Notes: a model not told the origin generated them from the letters alone. 64,000 nucleotides of DNA from Sporosarcina sp. Marseille-Q4063 (GCF_018309085.1 NZ_CP070502.1:1-64000), one strand, 5' to 3'. Shown: positions 16,302 through 25,618, counted from the first letter of the stretch. Made by a program: numbers and translations.

Positions 16302-17348
16302 ATGTTTGCTGCACTATTCGGCTCTGTTGAGCAAGGAATCATCTATGCAATAATGGCACTCGGAGTGTATTTATCATTCCGAGTGTTGGATTTTCCGGAT
16401 TTAACGGTTGATGGAAGTTTTGTAACGGGAGCGGCAGTAGCCGCTACGATGATTCTCTTCGGATATGATCCGATGCTGGCTACCGCGGTAGCTTTACTAA
16501 TTGGGTTTCTTGCCGGTTGTATCACCGGGCTTTTGCATACAAAAGGTAAAATTAACCCGCTTCTTTCTGGAATATTAATGATGATCGCTTTATATTCGAT
16601 AAATCTAAGGATAATGGGTACGACTTCAACCAGTTCTGTTAGCCGTTCAAATATCCCATTATTAAATGAATCAACGTTATTTAGTAAGTTTCGTGAATTT
16701 TGGAGCGCGCTCGGTATTGATGATAGCATCAATGGTTTTTTCAAAATGATTGGCATCCAATATTTACCGGGAACATGGGGAACATTGTTTCTTATGCTCA
16801 TTATTACGATCATTATAAAATTCATCGTTGATTGGTTCCTGCAAACAGAAGTTGGACTTGCGATAAGGGCAACTGGTGATAATAAAAGAATGATTAGAAG
16901 TCTTTCCGCTAATACGGATACACTTGTTATTATAGGTCTTGGCGTTTCTAATGCGCTCGTTGCTTTCTCAGGTGCATTAATTGCTCAATATGGAAAGTTT
17001 GCCGACGCTGCAATGGGAATTGGAATGATTATAGCGGGATTAGCTTCAGTCATAATTGGCGAGGCAATATTTGGAACAAAAACGATTATGCGAACAACAT
17101 TGGCAATTATTGTTGGTGCGGTGATATACAGAATTGTGCTGGCACTTGCGTTTAGAATTAAATTTTTCGATCCGGGAGATTTAAAAGTAATTACCGCAGT
17201 TATCGTAATAGGCGCACTAGTTATTCCGCAGTTTGTTGAAAAAAGGCGAGAAAGAGCTAGAAAGGCGAAACGTCATCATGAACGTGTAGTCGAGTTAGCG
17301 TCGACAAAGGAGGGAACTGCCGTTGCTGAAACTCCAACAAATCAATAA
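16302..17348 (+). CDS. ABC transporter permease (TrpY type)
   Basis: A hydrophobic protein of 348 residues with about eight to nine predicted membrane segments and a charged C-terminal tail rich in Lys and Arg. It matches the LivH/RbsC-like permease group that pairs with PF04392 binding proteins; the segment RVLDFPDLTVDGSF near residues 28-41 is typical. It lies 17 bp after the binding-protein gene and overlaps the ATPase gene by 26 bp. Confidence 0.85.
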   Translation: MFAALFGSVEQGIIYAIMALGVYLSFRVLDFPDLTVDGSFVTGAAVAATMILFGYDPMLATAVALLIGFLAGCITGLLHTKGKINPLLSGILMMIALYSINLRIMGTTSTSSVSRSNIPLLNESTLFSKFREFWSALGIDDSINGFFKMIGIQYLPGTWGTLFLMLIITIIIKFIVDWFLQTEVGLAIRATGDNKRMIRSLSANTDTLVIIGLGVSNALVAFSGALIAQYGKFADAAMGIGMIIAGLASVIIGEAIFGTKTIMRTTLAIIVGAVIYRIVLALAFRIKFFDPGDLKVITAVIVIGALVIPQFVEKRRERARKAKRHHERVVELASTKEGTAVAETPTNQ

Positions 17349-18120
17349 AATTTTTAATGAAGCTACTTTGGATGAAAAAGTTGCTTTGGATGAAGTTAAT
17401 CTTGAGTTGAAATCAGGAGATTTCGTAACTGTGATTGGAAGTAACGGTGCTGGGAAATCGACAATGCTAAATATGATTTCCGGAGCGCTTTCTCCCGATT
17501 TCGGCGAAATTATGGTTGAGGATAAAAATGTAACTAAGTTACCTGAATATAAACGGTCTCAGATGATTGGAAGAGTATTCCAAGACCCGATGGCTGGAAC
17601 CGCGCCTTTAATGACTATTGAAGAGAATTTGGCGATGGCTTATTCAAGGGACAAAAAACGTGGATTTAAAAGAGGCGTGGATAAGAAGCGCAGGGAACTG
17701 TTCAAGGAAGCACTCGAAACGCTACACTTGAATCTTGAAAATCGGCTCAACGCGAAAGTCGGAACGCTATCTGGCGGTGAGCGGCAAGCTCTTTCGCTAT
17801 TAATGGCTACATTTACGCAACCTTCTATTTTACTTCTTGATGAACACACGGCGGCACTCGATCCATCGCGTGCGGAGTTAATTACGAATATTACTAAGCA
17901 ACTTGTTGAAAAGGATCAATTAACGACGTTGATGGTAACGCATAATATGCAACAAGCATTAGATCTTGGGAATCGACTCATTATGATGGATAAAGGTCAG
18001 ATCATTTTAGAAGTGGAAGCCGAAGAAAAGAAGGATTTGACAATCGTAAAGTTAATGGATGAATTCCAACGTATTCGCGGGGAGAAATTAACGAGCGATA
18101 AAGCTTTATTAAGTTTTTAA
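17323..18120 (+). CDS. ABC transporter ATP-binding protein (TrpZ type)
   Basis: A 265-residue ATPase with Walker A GSNGAGKST, Q-loop (RVFQDP), signature LSGGERQA and Walker B LLLDEH followed by TAALDP. Instead of the usual DEP, Walker B reads DEHTAALDP, as in this subfamily. The TTG start at 17323 lies 7 bases after AAAGGAGGG inside the end of the permease gene. It would power the importer encoded by the two preceding genes. Confidence 0.88.
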   Translation: MLKLQQINKIFNEATLDEKVALDEVNLELKSGDFVTVIGSNGAGKSTMLNMISGALSPDFGEIMVEDKNVTKLPEYKRSQMIGRVFQDPMAGTAPLMTIEENLAMAYSRDKKRGFKRGVDKKRRELFKEALETLHLNLENRLNAKVGTLSGGERQALSLLMATFTQPSILLLDEHTAALDPSRAELITNITKQLVEKDQLTTLMVTHNMQQALDLGNRLIMMDKGQIILEVEAEEKKDLTIVKLMDEFQRIRGEKLTSDKALLSF

Positions 18121-18168
18121 TATATAGTTTGTAATACTAAACACATAATACGATAGACCACACTTAAG

Positions 18169-18212
18169 GAAAGCATTGAAGCGAATACTCTTCGCTTCAA
18201 TGCTTTCTTTTA
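18169..18212 (+). terminator. Strong intrinsic terminator after the ABC importer
   Basis: A perfect 17-bp stem (18169-18185 with 18191-18207), a 5-base loop and a T-rich tail. Confidence 0.85.
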
Positions 18213-18288
18213 TTAATAGTAGAATCAAAAAGATTTCTTCTAATCAAAAATACTGTTTTTCAAATTTTAATCCTACTTTTACTTTGTT

Positions 18289-18302
18289 TGAAAACGCTTA
18301 CG
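18289..18302 (+). promoter_or_regulatory. Candidate cre site upstream of the NhaC-type gene
   Basis: TGAAAACGCTTACG matches the cre consensus TGWAANCGNTNWCA at 13 of 14 positions and lies 19 bp upstream of the -35. Confidence 0.5.
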
Positions 18303-18320
18303 AAAATTGTTGAAATAGTA

Positions 18321-18373
18321 TTGACTTTATTTCTATCTCCGTTTAATATTCATATAACGACTATTAAGCGACA
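18321..18373 (+). promoter_or_regulatory. Promoter and shared operator motif of the NhaC-type gene
   Basis: TTGACT (18321-18326) and TAATAT (18344-18349) have a 17-bp spacer. CGACTATTAAGCGACA (18358-18373) follows near the start of transcription and matches 14 of 16 bases of a motif at 21218-21233, upstream of the regulator and epimerase genes. Confidence 0.55.
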
Positions 18374-18415
18374 TTTACTAATTATCAGAAAGATTTTAAG
18401 CCGGGGGGGATAATA

Positions 18416-19873
18416 ATGGAACAAAACAAAAAGAAACAGTTAAGCTTTTTGATGGCACTACTTCCGTTAGTAGTAATGATTGTTGTCATGATTTTTACAG
18501 TTGTAAAATTGGAACAAGGACCCCATATTCCGTTAATCGTAGGAACGACAACCGCAGCTTTGGTTGCTTGGAGAGCGGGATACTCATGGAAACAGATTGA
18601 GGAAATGATGTACAAAGGAATCCGTCTGGCACTTCCTGCGGTCGTGATAATTATATTGGTTGGATTAACGATTGGTTCTTGGATGGGCGGCGGAATTGTC
18701 GCGACAATGATTTATTACGGCTTACAAATTATTACGCCTTCATGGTTTCTCGTTGCAATATGTCTCATATGTTCAATCGTTTCGTTAGCAATCGGTAGTT
18801 CTTGGTCAACAATGGGGACGATTGGTGTTGCTGGAATGGGAATTGGGTTAAGCATGGGAATTCCGGCGGGTATGATTGCGGGTGCAATTATCTCAGGTGC
18901 ATATTTTGGGGATAAAATGTCACCATTATCTGATACAACAAACTTGGCAGCTGGACTGACAGGTACGGATTTGTTTGACCATATTAAACATATGTTATAT
19001 ACGACAGTTCCTGGACTAGCGATTGCACTCGCTATATATGCTTATTTAGGTAATCGATTTGCAACTAATCAGATTGAAGCTGTTGAAATTATTCAGACTG
19101 CCAAAGTGTTACAAGAAAGTTTTCTTATTACGCCTTGGTTATTGCTAGTTCCATTAGCGGTCATCGTATTAGTCGCAACGAAAGTACCGGCAATCCCTGC
19201 ACTTATAATCGGGATTTTACTTGGATTCCTTGCACAAATCGGCGTACAGGGAGGTTCATTAGTTGGTGCTATTGAAGCTTTGCAAAGCGGATTTACAATT
19301 GCGACGGGTAATGAAATGGTTGATGCTCTTTTTAACGGCGGTGGATTGGATTCAATGATGTATACCGTTTCCATGACAATAGTTGCGATGACTTTTGGAG
19401 GGATATTGGAGTTCTCTGGAATGCTCAAAACATTAATGACTCAGCTGTTAAAAGTAGTTAAGTCATCAGCTTCATTACTCATATCAACTATAGGGGCTTG
19501 TTTTTTAACAAATGCTTCATGTGCGGAGCAGTATATTTCAATTGTCGTGCCGTCACGGATGTTCAGCAAAGCCTATAAGGAAAAAGGATTACATTCGAAA
19601 AATCTATCTCGAGCACTTGAAGATGGTGGAACCCTCACTTCGGTATTCATCCCTTGGAATACATGCGGAGTGTTTATCTTTGGGACATTAGGCGTTAGTG
19701 TTGTGCAATATGGTCCGTATGCAATATTGAATTTAGTCATTCCATTTATTTCAATTCTATACGCGGTTACAGGATTTACTATTGTTAAGTTAACTGAGCA
19801 GGAAAAGGCAGAGCAGCTCGAACTAGAAAAAGAAGAAAAAGGACAAGAAGAAGTAGGTTTTGGGATAAATTAG
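18416..19873 (+). CDS. nhaC: NhaC-family Na+/H+ antiporter
   Basis: An integral membrane protein of 485 residues with roughly eleven to twelve predicted segments. NhaC-family features are clear: GSSWSTMGTIGVAG and GDKMSPLSDTTNLAAG, and the later NASCAEQYISIV and FIPWNTCGVF segments. The family includes Na+/H+ and malate-Na+/lactate-H+ antiporters, and substrate cannot be read from sequence. Its promoter shares an operator with the regulator/epimerase cluster downstream, so it may carry a substrate of that cluster rather than serve pH homeostasis. The ribosome binding site is GGGGGGATA. Confidence 0.88.
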   Translation: MEQNKKKQLSFLMALLPLVVMIVVMIFTVVKLEQGPHIPLIVGTTTAALVAWRAGYSWKQIEEMMYKGIRLALPAVVIIILVGLTIGSWMGGGIVATMIYYGLQIITPSWFLVAICLICSIVSLAIGSSWSTMGTIGVAGMGIGLSMGIPAGMIAGAIISGAYFGDKMSPLSDTTNLAAGLTGTDLFDHIKHMLYTTVPGLAIALAIYAYLGNRFATNQIEAVEIIQTAKVLQESFLITPWLLLVPLAVIVLVATKVPAIPALIIGILLGFLAQIGVQGGSLVGAIEALQSGFTIATGNEMVDALFNGGGLDSMMYTVSMTIVAMTFGGILEFSGMLKTLMTQLLKVVKSSASLLISTIGACFLTNASCAEQYISIVVPSRMFSKAYKEKGLHSKNLSRALEDGGTLTSVFIPWNTCGVFIFGTLGVSVVQYGPYAILNLVIPFISILYAVTGFTIVKLTEQEKAEQLELEKEEKGQEEVGFGIN

Positions 19874-19910
19874 GAGGGGTGAGGGACGAAACAAATTGTT
19901 TAATAACTGA

Positions 19911-19947
19911 AGGAAAGTCCACAATAAAGTGTGCTTTCCTTTTTTTA
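19911..19947. terminator. Terminator between convergent nhaC and regulator genes
   Basis: AGGAAAG (19911-19917) pairs with CTTTCCT (19934-19940), with a further CAC/GTG inner pairing, and a run of seven T follows. It touches the regulator stop codon on the other strand. Confidence 0.7.
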
Positions 19948-21195
19948 ATAATAAGTAGCGAAATTAAACTCGTAAAGAGCACGTGGTCTACCTTGTTTAT
20001 AAGTCATTTCCTCCCCAACAATTTTCACATAGTTAAATTGTGTAAGCTTTTGAAGTATTCGTTCCGCGGTTCTGCGCGTGACATTAAAATTAAGTGCCAG
20101 ATCATTAGCTGTAAATTGTTTTGATTGACGTATTTGACTAAAAACGAGCAATTTTGAAATGTTAGCAGGACTTAATTTTGTTTTTTCGGCCATTTCGACT
20201 AAAGCAGGCTCGTATATTTTCATTTCAATTATTGCATTTGATTGTGGGAATGGACCATGTAAACCTTTGTCTCTATCCAATATGTAAAATGAATGGACCT
20301 TTTTATTGTCAACGAGCTCTAATGCAAAATGGGCGTTTTCAGTTGCATCAACAATTGTTTCACCGCTACCAAATGACATTTCACCTATGTTTTCAAGTTT
20401 CTGAAACAACGAAAGAAATTCATTATTTTTTAATGAGGATTCAATATTTCCCATCGTTGTAAACAGAGTATATTCTCCATCAAGTTGACTCCAATATGCT
20501 TGCATAATAGATGCCATTTTTTCAATGATTGGTTCAAGATTAGCCCTATTGTTTGTTCTTTTTATAAGTCCAACAGCTATTTGGGCGGATATACTTTTTT
20601 GCAAAATAGCTTCCTGTTTAATAAGTTCCATACTTCGTAATATCGAAGTTTCTGGGTCAATCATTTTAAAAGAAGGAATATTTTGTTGTTGAAGCTGATC
20701 ATAAACAGCATGGACACTTGTAATTGCTATATCTGTTTTCTTAAGCAATGATAATTGCTTGTGAAAAGTGGCAATATCCCGTACCGATTCTTCATCTTGT
20801 AATATGTGGACGAATGGAAGTTCAATCATTTGATTCAAATCATTTATTACATGATTGACATGTGATTTTTCACGAACATCGATTGATATTCGGTTTAACT
20901 CTAGCTGTTTTTGTGCAGACAAATAAAGTAAAGTAATTGCAACGGCTGTTTCATCTTGCTTTAAGTATAGTGATGGAATAGGAATATCTAGTAGTACTTT
21001 CTTTGAATAAAAGAATGGAAGTGAACCTGAAAATAGGATTGCATCACAAGGCTTTAATGCCCGAATTAAATTAGGAGCTTCTTGTGGTTCATTATAGTGA
21101 TACGAAGTCAGTTCGATATCTTTTCGATTGATTACGAGTTGTTCTGTACGGTGACAAAAATCAGCAGATCCTATAATTGCAATTTTAACTTTCAC
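19945..21195 (-). CDS. Transcriptional regulator with large sensor region and C-terminal winged helix
   Basis: I do not recognise the family precisely. From the GTG start at 21195, preceded by AAAGGGG on the minus strand, the product has 416 residues. The N-terminal 100 residues look like an alpha/beta domain (VKIAIIGSADFCHR). The middle has a VGLIKRTNNRANLEPIIEKM segment, and the C-terminus (about 350-400) is a winged helix with FTANDLALNFNVTRRTAERI. It is divergent to the epimerase gene, and a palindrome (TTAAATAGCGACTATTTAA, 21210-21228) sits just upstream of its start, probably its own operator. A longer in-frame start at 21234 would lie inside that palindrome and is less likely. Confidence 0.65.
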   Translation of the reverse strand: MKVKIAIIGSADFCHRTEQLVINRKDIELTSYHYNEPQEAPNLIRALKPCDAILFSGSLPFFYSKKVLLDIPIPSLYLKQDETAVAITLLYLSAQKQLELNRISIDVREKSHVNHVINDLNQMIELPFVHILQDEESVRDIATFHKQLSLLKKTDIAITSVHAVYDQLQQQNIPSFKMIDPETSILRSMELIKQEAILQKSISAQIAVGLIKRTNNRANLEPIIEKMASIMQAYWSQLDGEYTLFTTMGNIESSLKNNEFLSLFQKLENIGEMSFGSGETIVDATENAHFALELVDNKKVHSFYILDRDKGLHGPFPQSNAIIEMKIYEPALVEMAEKTKLSPANISKLLVFSQIRQSKQFTANDLALNFNVTRRTAERILQKLTQFNYVKIVGEEMTYKQGRPRALYEFNFATYY

Positions 21196-21209
21196 AATGC
21201 GCAACCCCT

Positions 21210-21233
21210 TTAAATAGCGACTATTTAACGACA
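21210..21233. promoter_or_regulatory. Candidate operator in the regulator/epimerase intergenic region
   Basis: TTAAATAG-CGA-CTATTTAA (21210-21228) is a perfect 8-bp palindrome with a 3-base centre. It overlaps CGACTATTTAACGACA (21218-21233), which matches the nhaC promoter motif at 14 of 16 positions. Confidence 0.55.
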
Positions 21234-21280
21234 ATGATACAATGAATTATAGAAATTGCCAATAGAAAGGATTATGAATT

Positions 21281-22393
21281 ATGAAAATATCTCAAATTGA
21301 AATTTATGCAATCCATCTACCTCTTGATGAACCATTTGTTATTAGCTATGCTACGTACGATTATATGCCGTCAATTATTGTTAAATTAACGACAGATTCT
21401 GGTCTTGTAGGATATGGTGAAGGTGTTGCAGATGAACATGTAACAGGAGAAAGTTGGGAAAGTACATTTGCAATTTTAAAAAATACAATTGCGTCGAAAC
21501 TTATCGGTGAAAATCCAAAAAATATGGAACGAATCCATGACATTATGGATCGGGCGATTTATGGTGTACCAACTGCAAAAGCAGCAATTGATATTGCTTG
21601 TTATGATGTAGTAGGGAAAGCGCTAGGCGTTCCGGTTTATGATTTAATAGGAGGCAGGTTTCATAAAGAATTTCCACTCACGCATGTATTAAGCATTGAT
21701 TCTCCTGAAAATATGGCTGACGAAGCAGAAGAACGAGTAGCAGCGGGTTATCGTTCCATGAAAATGAAAGTCGGAACGAATGTTGCTGACGATGTACCCC
21801 GCATCATTGCTGTGCGCGAACGCGTTGGAGAGGATATTGCGATTCGAGTGGATGTGAACCAAGGGTGGAAAAATAGCGCGAACACGCTTCAAGGACTTCA
21901 GAAGTTAGAGTCCAGTGGATTGGATTGGTTAGAGCAACCCGTTCTTGCTGATGATATCGATGGAATGGTAGAAGTGAAAGCAAAATCATCCACCCCGACG
22001 ATGATTGATGAAGGACTGCGCGGAGTCAATGAAATGAGAGAAATTATTGCAAAACGTGCTGCCAATAAAGTCAATATAAAGCTAATGAAGTGCGGAGGGA
22101 TTTACCCTGCTACAAAGCTCGCCCATATGGCGGAAATGGCTGGAATCGAGTGTCAGATAGGGTCGATGGTCGAATCGTCAATTGGATCAGCAGCTGGATT
22201 CCACGTAGCCTTCTCTAAAAAGATGTTTACAAGTGTTGAATTAACAGGTCCATTGAAGTTTAGTAAAGATGTCGGTAATTTACACTATGACGTTCCATTT
22301 ATTCGGTTAAATGAAAAAGCTGGATTGGGAATCGATGTTGATGAACAAGTTTTAAAAGAACTGACAGTGTTCTCAGAGAAGGTAGTCGGATGA
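21281..22393 (+). CDS. Enolase-superfamily protein, dipeptide epimerase-like
   Basis: A 370-residue member of the mandelate racemase/muconate lactonizing group. The N-terminal capping domain is followed by a barrel carrying the catalytic KxK (SMKMKVG, about residues 164-170), metal ligands in RVDVNQGW, WLEQP and MIDEG, and the second catalytic lysine in KLMKCGG. The CQIGSMVESSIGSAA segment is seen in dipeptide epimerases and N-acylamino acid racemases. Likely role: epimerising dipeptides or racemising acylated amino acids, with the next gene an acetyltransferase. Exact substrate is unknown. It overlaps the next gene by 4 bases. Confidence 0.8.
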   Translation: MKISQIEIYAIHLPLDEPFVISYATYDYMPSIIVKLTTDSGLVGYGEGVADEHVTGESWESTFAILKNTIASKLIGENPKNMERIHDIMDRAIYGVPTAKAAIDIACYDVVGKALGVPVYDLIGGRFHKEFPLTHVLSIDSPENMADEAEERVAAGYRSMKMKVGTNVADDVPRIIAVRERVGEDIAIRVDVNQGWKNSANTLQGLQKLESSGLDWLEQPVLADDIDGMVEVKAKSSTPTMIDEGLRGVNEMREIIAKRAANKVNIKLMKCGGIYPATKLAHMAEMAGIECQIGSMVESSIGSAAGFHVAFSKKMFTSVELTGPLKFSKDVGNLHYDVPFIRLNEKAGLGIDVDEQVLKELTVFSEKVVG

Positions 22394-23082
22394 TTAAGCA
22401 ATTATTATTGAAAAATGGAAAAGAAATTGAGATAAGGCATTTATCGGTGAAGAATTTAAACGAAATCCTTTTATTGCAAAGTAAGGTTATCGACGCTCTG
22501 ACAACCGACTCTTTTTTGCAGCCATTGTCGAAAGAAGAGTTTTTTACTATTTTAAATGGCAAAGGAAAAATGATTGGCGCTTATTTAAACGACAAGCTCA
22601 TTGCATTTCGCGCCATGTTGGAGCCCGAATTGGATGATGAACATTTAGGGAAAGACGCCGGGTTGCCTGAAAGTGAATGGGCACAAGTATTGTACTCAGA
22701 AATAACGAATGTTGATCCGGAATTCCGTGGCAATAATTTACAAGTATTACTTGGAGAAATTATTTTGGATGAAGTGGATAAGATTCGATACCGTTACATT
22801 TGCACAACAGTCGCCCCGTTTAATATCGCGAGTCTGAAAGATAAATTTGCACATGGATTACAAATCGTGTCGCTTAAAAAGAAATATGGAAATATGCTTA
22901 GGTATATTTTAATGAAGGATTTATCGTTAGATACAACTGTGACAACTCCATTGGAAAGTCGGTATATACCGATGGCGAATACAGAGGAACAGCAGCAATT
23001 ACTTGGAAATGGATGGATCGGGACTCATATAGAAAAGAGAAACGATAATTGGTATGTACGATATGAGAAGACAGAAAGCTGA
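22390..23082 (+). CDS. GNAT-family acetyltransferase
   Basis: A 230-residue protein with a GNAT-like core: the string NVDPEFRGNNLQVLLGEIILDEV (about 116-138) has the acetyl-CoA binding RGNNLQ loop in place of the usual RGxGIG. The N-terminal 40 residues form a lead strand and helix. It is translationally coupled (ATGA) to the epimerase gene, suggesting that the two act on the same amino acid or peptide. Substrate unknown. Confidence 0.7.
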   Translation: MIKQLLLKNGKEIEIRHLSVKNLNEILLLQSKVIDALTTDSFLQPLSKEEFFTILNGKGKMIGAYLNDKLIAFRAMLEPELDDEHLGKDAGLPESEWAQVLYSEITNVDPEFRGNNLQVLLGEIILDEVDKIRYRYICTTVAPFNIASLKDKFAHGLQIVSLKKKYGNMLRYILMKDLSLDTTVTTPLESRYIPMANTEEQQQLLGNGWIGTHIEKRNDNWYVRYEKTES

Positions 23083-23100
23083 ATAATTCTTAACATTTAT

Positions 23101-23140
23101 AACATCTTGCCGAATTAGTATTAAGGCGAGATGTTTTTTT
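23101..23140 (+). terminator. Intrinsic terminator after the epimerase/GNAT operon
   Basis: AACATCTTGCC (23101-23111) pairs with GGCGAGATGTT (23125-23135), with one G-T pair, followed by a T-run. Confidence 0.8.
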
Positions 23141-23195
23141 ATAACTATGAATATAGTGGAATCCTAGTAAATAGCTCCCAGTCGAAATTATTCTA

Positions 23196-23224
23196 TTGAA
23201 TAGGTTGGCCTATTCATATATAAT
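23196..23224 (+). promoter_or_regulatory. Promoter with a palindrome in its spacer, upstream of the amino acid ABC importer
   Basis: TTGAAT (23196-23201) and TATAAT (23219-23224) have a 17-bp spacer. GAATAGG-TTGG-CCTATTC (23198-23215) overlaps the -35 and most of the spacer, a typical place for a repressor site. Confidence 0.55.
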
Positions 23225-23301
23225 TAATACCACTATCCTGACTTTTCTGATGATTAGGCATATTCTGGGTGGTGGGAAAACAAATAATGGGGGGAATGGC
23301 T

Positions 23302-24105
23302 TTGAAGAAAGTTACAGGCTTATTTTCAGTAGCACTACTATTCATTTGTATCAGCATTATCTTGGTTGGATGTGGGACGAGTTCTGATAAGACTGATACA
23401 GATTCGTCTAATGCAGGAGATGGGGGCAAGAAAAAGTTTATTGTCGGAACTGATGCTACGTATGCTCCAATGGAGTATATGGACGAGAAAGGTAATATCG
23501 TCGGTATCGATATTGATATTGTGAATGCGATTGCTGAGGAGTTAGGAATTGAGGTCGAATATAAAAACTATGGTTGGGAAGCACTACTTCCATCTGCAGT
23601 CGACAATGGGGAAGTAGATTTCGCAGTTTCTTCGATTACGATTACTGACAAGCGAAAAAAACAACTCGATTTTACTGAACCTTACTTTAAAGCGAATCAA
23701 CTAATCCTTGTTCCAGAAGACTCGGAGGTAACTAAATTTGAAGATTTAAAAGATAAGAAAGTGTCTGCTCAAATTAATACAACAGGTCATATCGTTGTAG
23801 GAGAATTACTTGGAGAAACAAATAAAAACATTGTTGCCACTGAAACAATGCCGTTTGCGATAATGGAAATGATAAACGGAAATGCTGATGCAACAGTTGG
23901 AGATAATGCAGTTATCATTGATTACCAGAAAAATAATCCTAAAGTTAAAGTGAAAACGGTAGAAGATTCCACTTTTGAAATCGAGTATTATGGTCTAGCA
24001 GTTAAAAAGGGAAATAAAGAAGTTGTTGATTTATTGAATGAAGGAATCAAGAAGATAAAAGAAAATGGAAAATTGAAGGAAATCACAGGTTTTGATATAG
24101 ATTAA
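23302..24105 (+). CDS. Amino acid ABC transporter substrate-binding lipoprotein
   Basis: A family 3 solute-binding protein of about 267 residues with signal peptide and lipobox LVGC (C24), then the mature start FIVGTDATYAPMEYMDEKGN and the conserved GIDIDIVNAIAEELG. Such proteins bind polar amino acids (Gln, Arg, cystine and others). I place the start at TTG 23302, 7 bases after GGGGGG; ATG 23296 or GTG 23269 in frame are alternatives. It heads an SBP/permease/ATPase operon. The palindromic promoter upstream suggests regulated expression. Confidence 0.85.
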   Translation: MKKVTGLFSVALLFICISIILVGCGTSSDKTDTDSSNAGDGGKKKFIVGTDATYAPMEYMDEKGNIVGIDIDIVNAIAEELGIEVEYKNYGWEALLPSAVDNGEVDFAVSSITITDKRKKQLDFTEPYFKANQLILVPEDSEVTKFEDLKDKKVSAQINTTGHIVVGELLGETNKNIVATETMPFAIMEMINGNADATVGDNAVIIDYQKNNPKVKVKTVEDSTFEIEYYGLAVKKGNKEVVDLLNEGIKKIKENGKLKEITGFDID

Positions 24106-24156
24106 TAAATACTACTTGGTTTGTTCTTCAACAAGATCTATACATGAACTTGGAGG

Positions 24157-24891
24157 GTGGTTACAATCGATTTCCTAGATATACGTTTTGACGTGATTTG
24201 GAACTACCGGGAACTGTTTATTCGTGGAATTGGTGTCACTTTATCACTCACTTTGGTCGGTTATATTGGTGGGTTTATATTGGGATTATTTGTAGGATTA
24301 GGAAAAATGTCTAAAAAGAAGTGGGTTTATTATCCGGCTAAGTTCTATGTTGATTTCTTTCGAGGAACTCCGTTATTAGTACAAATATTAATCATTCACA
24401 TAGCGCTAATACCAACTCTTTTTGGCCATTCATTAGGTTACTTCGTATCAGGTTCACTCGCATTAATCTTAAACAGTGCTGCTTATAACGCAGAAATTAT
24501 ACGCGCGGGTATTCAGTCGATTGAAAAAGGCCAAACCGAAGCGGCAAGGTCGCTTGGCATGACTGCAGGAATTGCAATGAAACTTATTGTTCTGCCTCAG
24601 GCATTTCGTCGAATGGTTCCACCATTAGGGAATGAACTAATCGCGCTTCTCAAGGATTCATCGCTAGTTACTGTCATTGCGGCGAGTGATTTGTTGTATG
24701 CCGGTAAAGTTGTTGCAGGAGCAAGTTTCCGAACGTGGGAGCCTTATATAACGATTGCTATATTATATTTAATGTTAACATTTATTTTCACAAAACTGAT
24801 TACGTATGTAGAAAAACGATTTAGTAATAGTTATGTTCCAACACAACGGAAAAGAATTCTATCATTTGGACGCGGGTCGGCAGGAAGGTGA
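24157..24891 (+). CDS. Amino acid ABC transporter permease (HisM/GlnP family)
   Basis: A 244-residue permease with about five membrane segments and the EAA loop [22 protein letters not shown]. It works with the binding protein upstream and the ATPase downstream. The start is uncertain: the only in-frame GTG (24157) directly abuts the GGAGG site with no spacing, and the next GTG (24193) has no site. An ATC codon at 24166, 9 bases after GGAGG, is in frame and would suit the spacing; see findings. Confidence 0.85.
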   Translation: MVTIDFLDIRFDVIWNYRELFIRGIGVTLSLTLVGYIGGFILGLFVGLGKMSKKKWVYYPAKFYVDFFRGTPLLVQILIIHIALIPTLFGHSLGYFVSGSLALILNSAAYNAEIIRAGIQSIEKGQTEAARSLGMTAGIAMKLIVLPQAFRRMVPPLGNELIALLKDSSLVTVIAASDLLYAGKVVAGASFRTWEPYITIAILYLMLTFIFTKLITYVEKRFSNSYVPTQRKRILSFGRGSAGR

Positions 24892-24895
24892 AGAA

Positions 24896-25618
24896 ATGAT
24901 AAAGATTCGAGGGTTATGTAAATCATTTGGAGACTTGGAAGTATTAAGAGGTATTGATTACTCGGTGAAAGAAAAGGAAGTCATATGTGTAATCGGGCCC
25001 AGCGGATCGGGGAAAAGTACCTTTTTGCGCTGCATTAACTTATTGGAAGAAATTACAGATGGGGAAATCTTTATTGACAGCGTTAAAGTAAACGATCCCA
25101 AAACGGATATAAACGACATCCGAACAGAAGTCGGAATGGTATTCCAACAATTTAACCTTTTTCCACATATGCGGGTGTTGGAAAATATTACGCTTGCACC
25201 GAAAAAAATCAGGAAAATGAATCCGAAAGATGCGGATGAATTAGCACACCAGTTGCTTGAAAAAGTTGGTTTAAGCGATAAAGCCAATGCATATCCTGAA
25301 CAATTGTCTGGCGGCCAACAGCAGCGGGTGGCAATCGCTAGGGCATTGGCTATGAAACCAAAGATTATGCTTTTCGATGAGCCGACATCGGCACTCGATC
25401 CAGAAATGGTGAAAGAAGTATTGGATGTGATGAAACAACTTGCTTTAGAAGGGATGACAATGGTCGTTGTAACTCATGAAATGGGCTTCGCAAAAGAAAT
25501 GGGCGATCGAGTTTTATTTTTGGACCAAGGCCTTCTTATCGAAGAAGGGAAACCAGACCAACTATTTAATCATCCTAAACATGAACGAACAAAAGCATTT
25601 TTGAGTAAAGTTTTATGA
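24896..25618 (+). CDS. Amino acid ABC transporter ATP-binding protein (GlnQ-type)
   Basis: A 240-residue ATPase with Walker [11 protein letters not shown]-loop [11 protein letters not shown], signature [16 protein letters not shown] and Walker [14 protein letters not shown]. These are standard for polar amino acid importers. The start ATG 24896 follows GGAAGGTGAAGA and lies 4 bp after the permease stop. It completes the importer operon. Confidence 0.92.
   Translation: MIKIRGLCKSFGDLEVLRGIDYSVKEKEVICVIGPSGSGKSTFLRCINLLEEITDGEIFIDSVKVNDPKTDINDIRTEVGMVFQQFNLFPHMRVLENITLAPKKIRKMNPKDADELAHQLLEKVGLSDKANAYPEQLSGGQQQRVAIARALAMKPKIMLFDEPTSALDPEMVKEVLDVMKQLALEGMTMVVVTHEMGFAKEMGDRVLFLDQGLLIEEGKPDQLFNHPKHERTKAFLSKVL

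Noticed and set aside
19879..20124. Short plus-strand frame after nhaC with a GGAGGGG site
   Set aside because: It runs through the terminator and lies antisense to the end of the regulator gene; composition is not protein-like.
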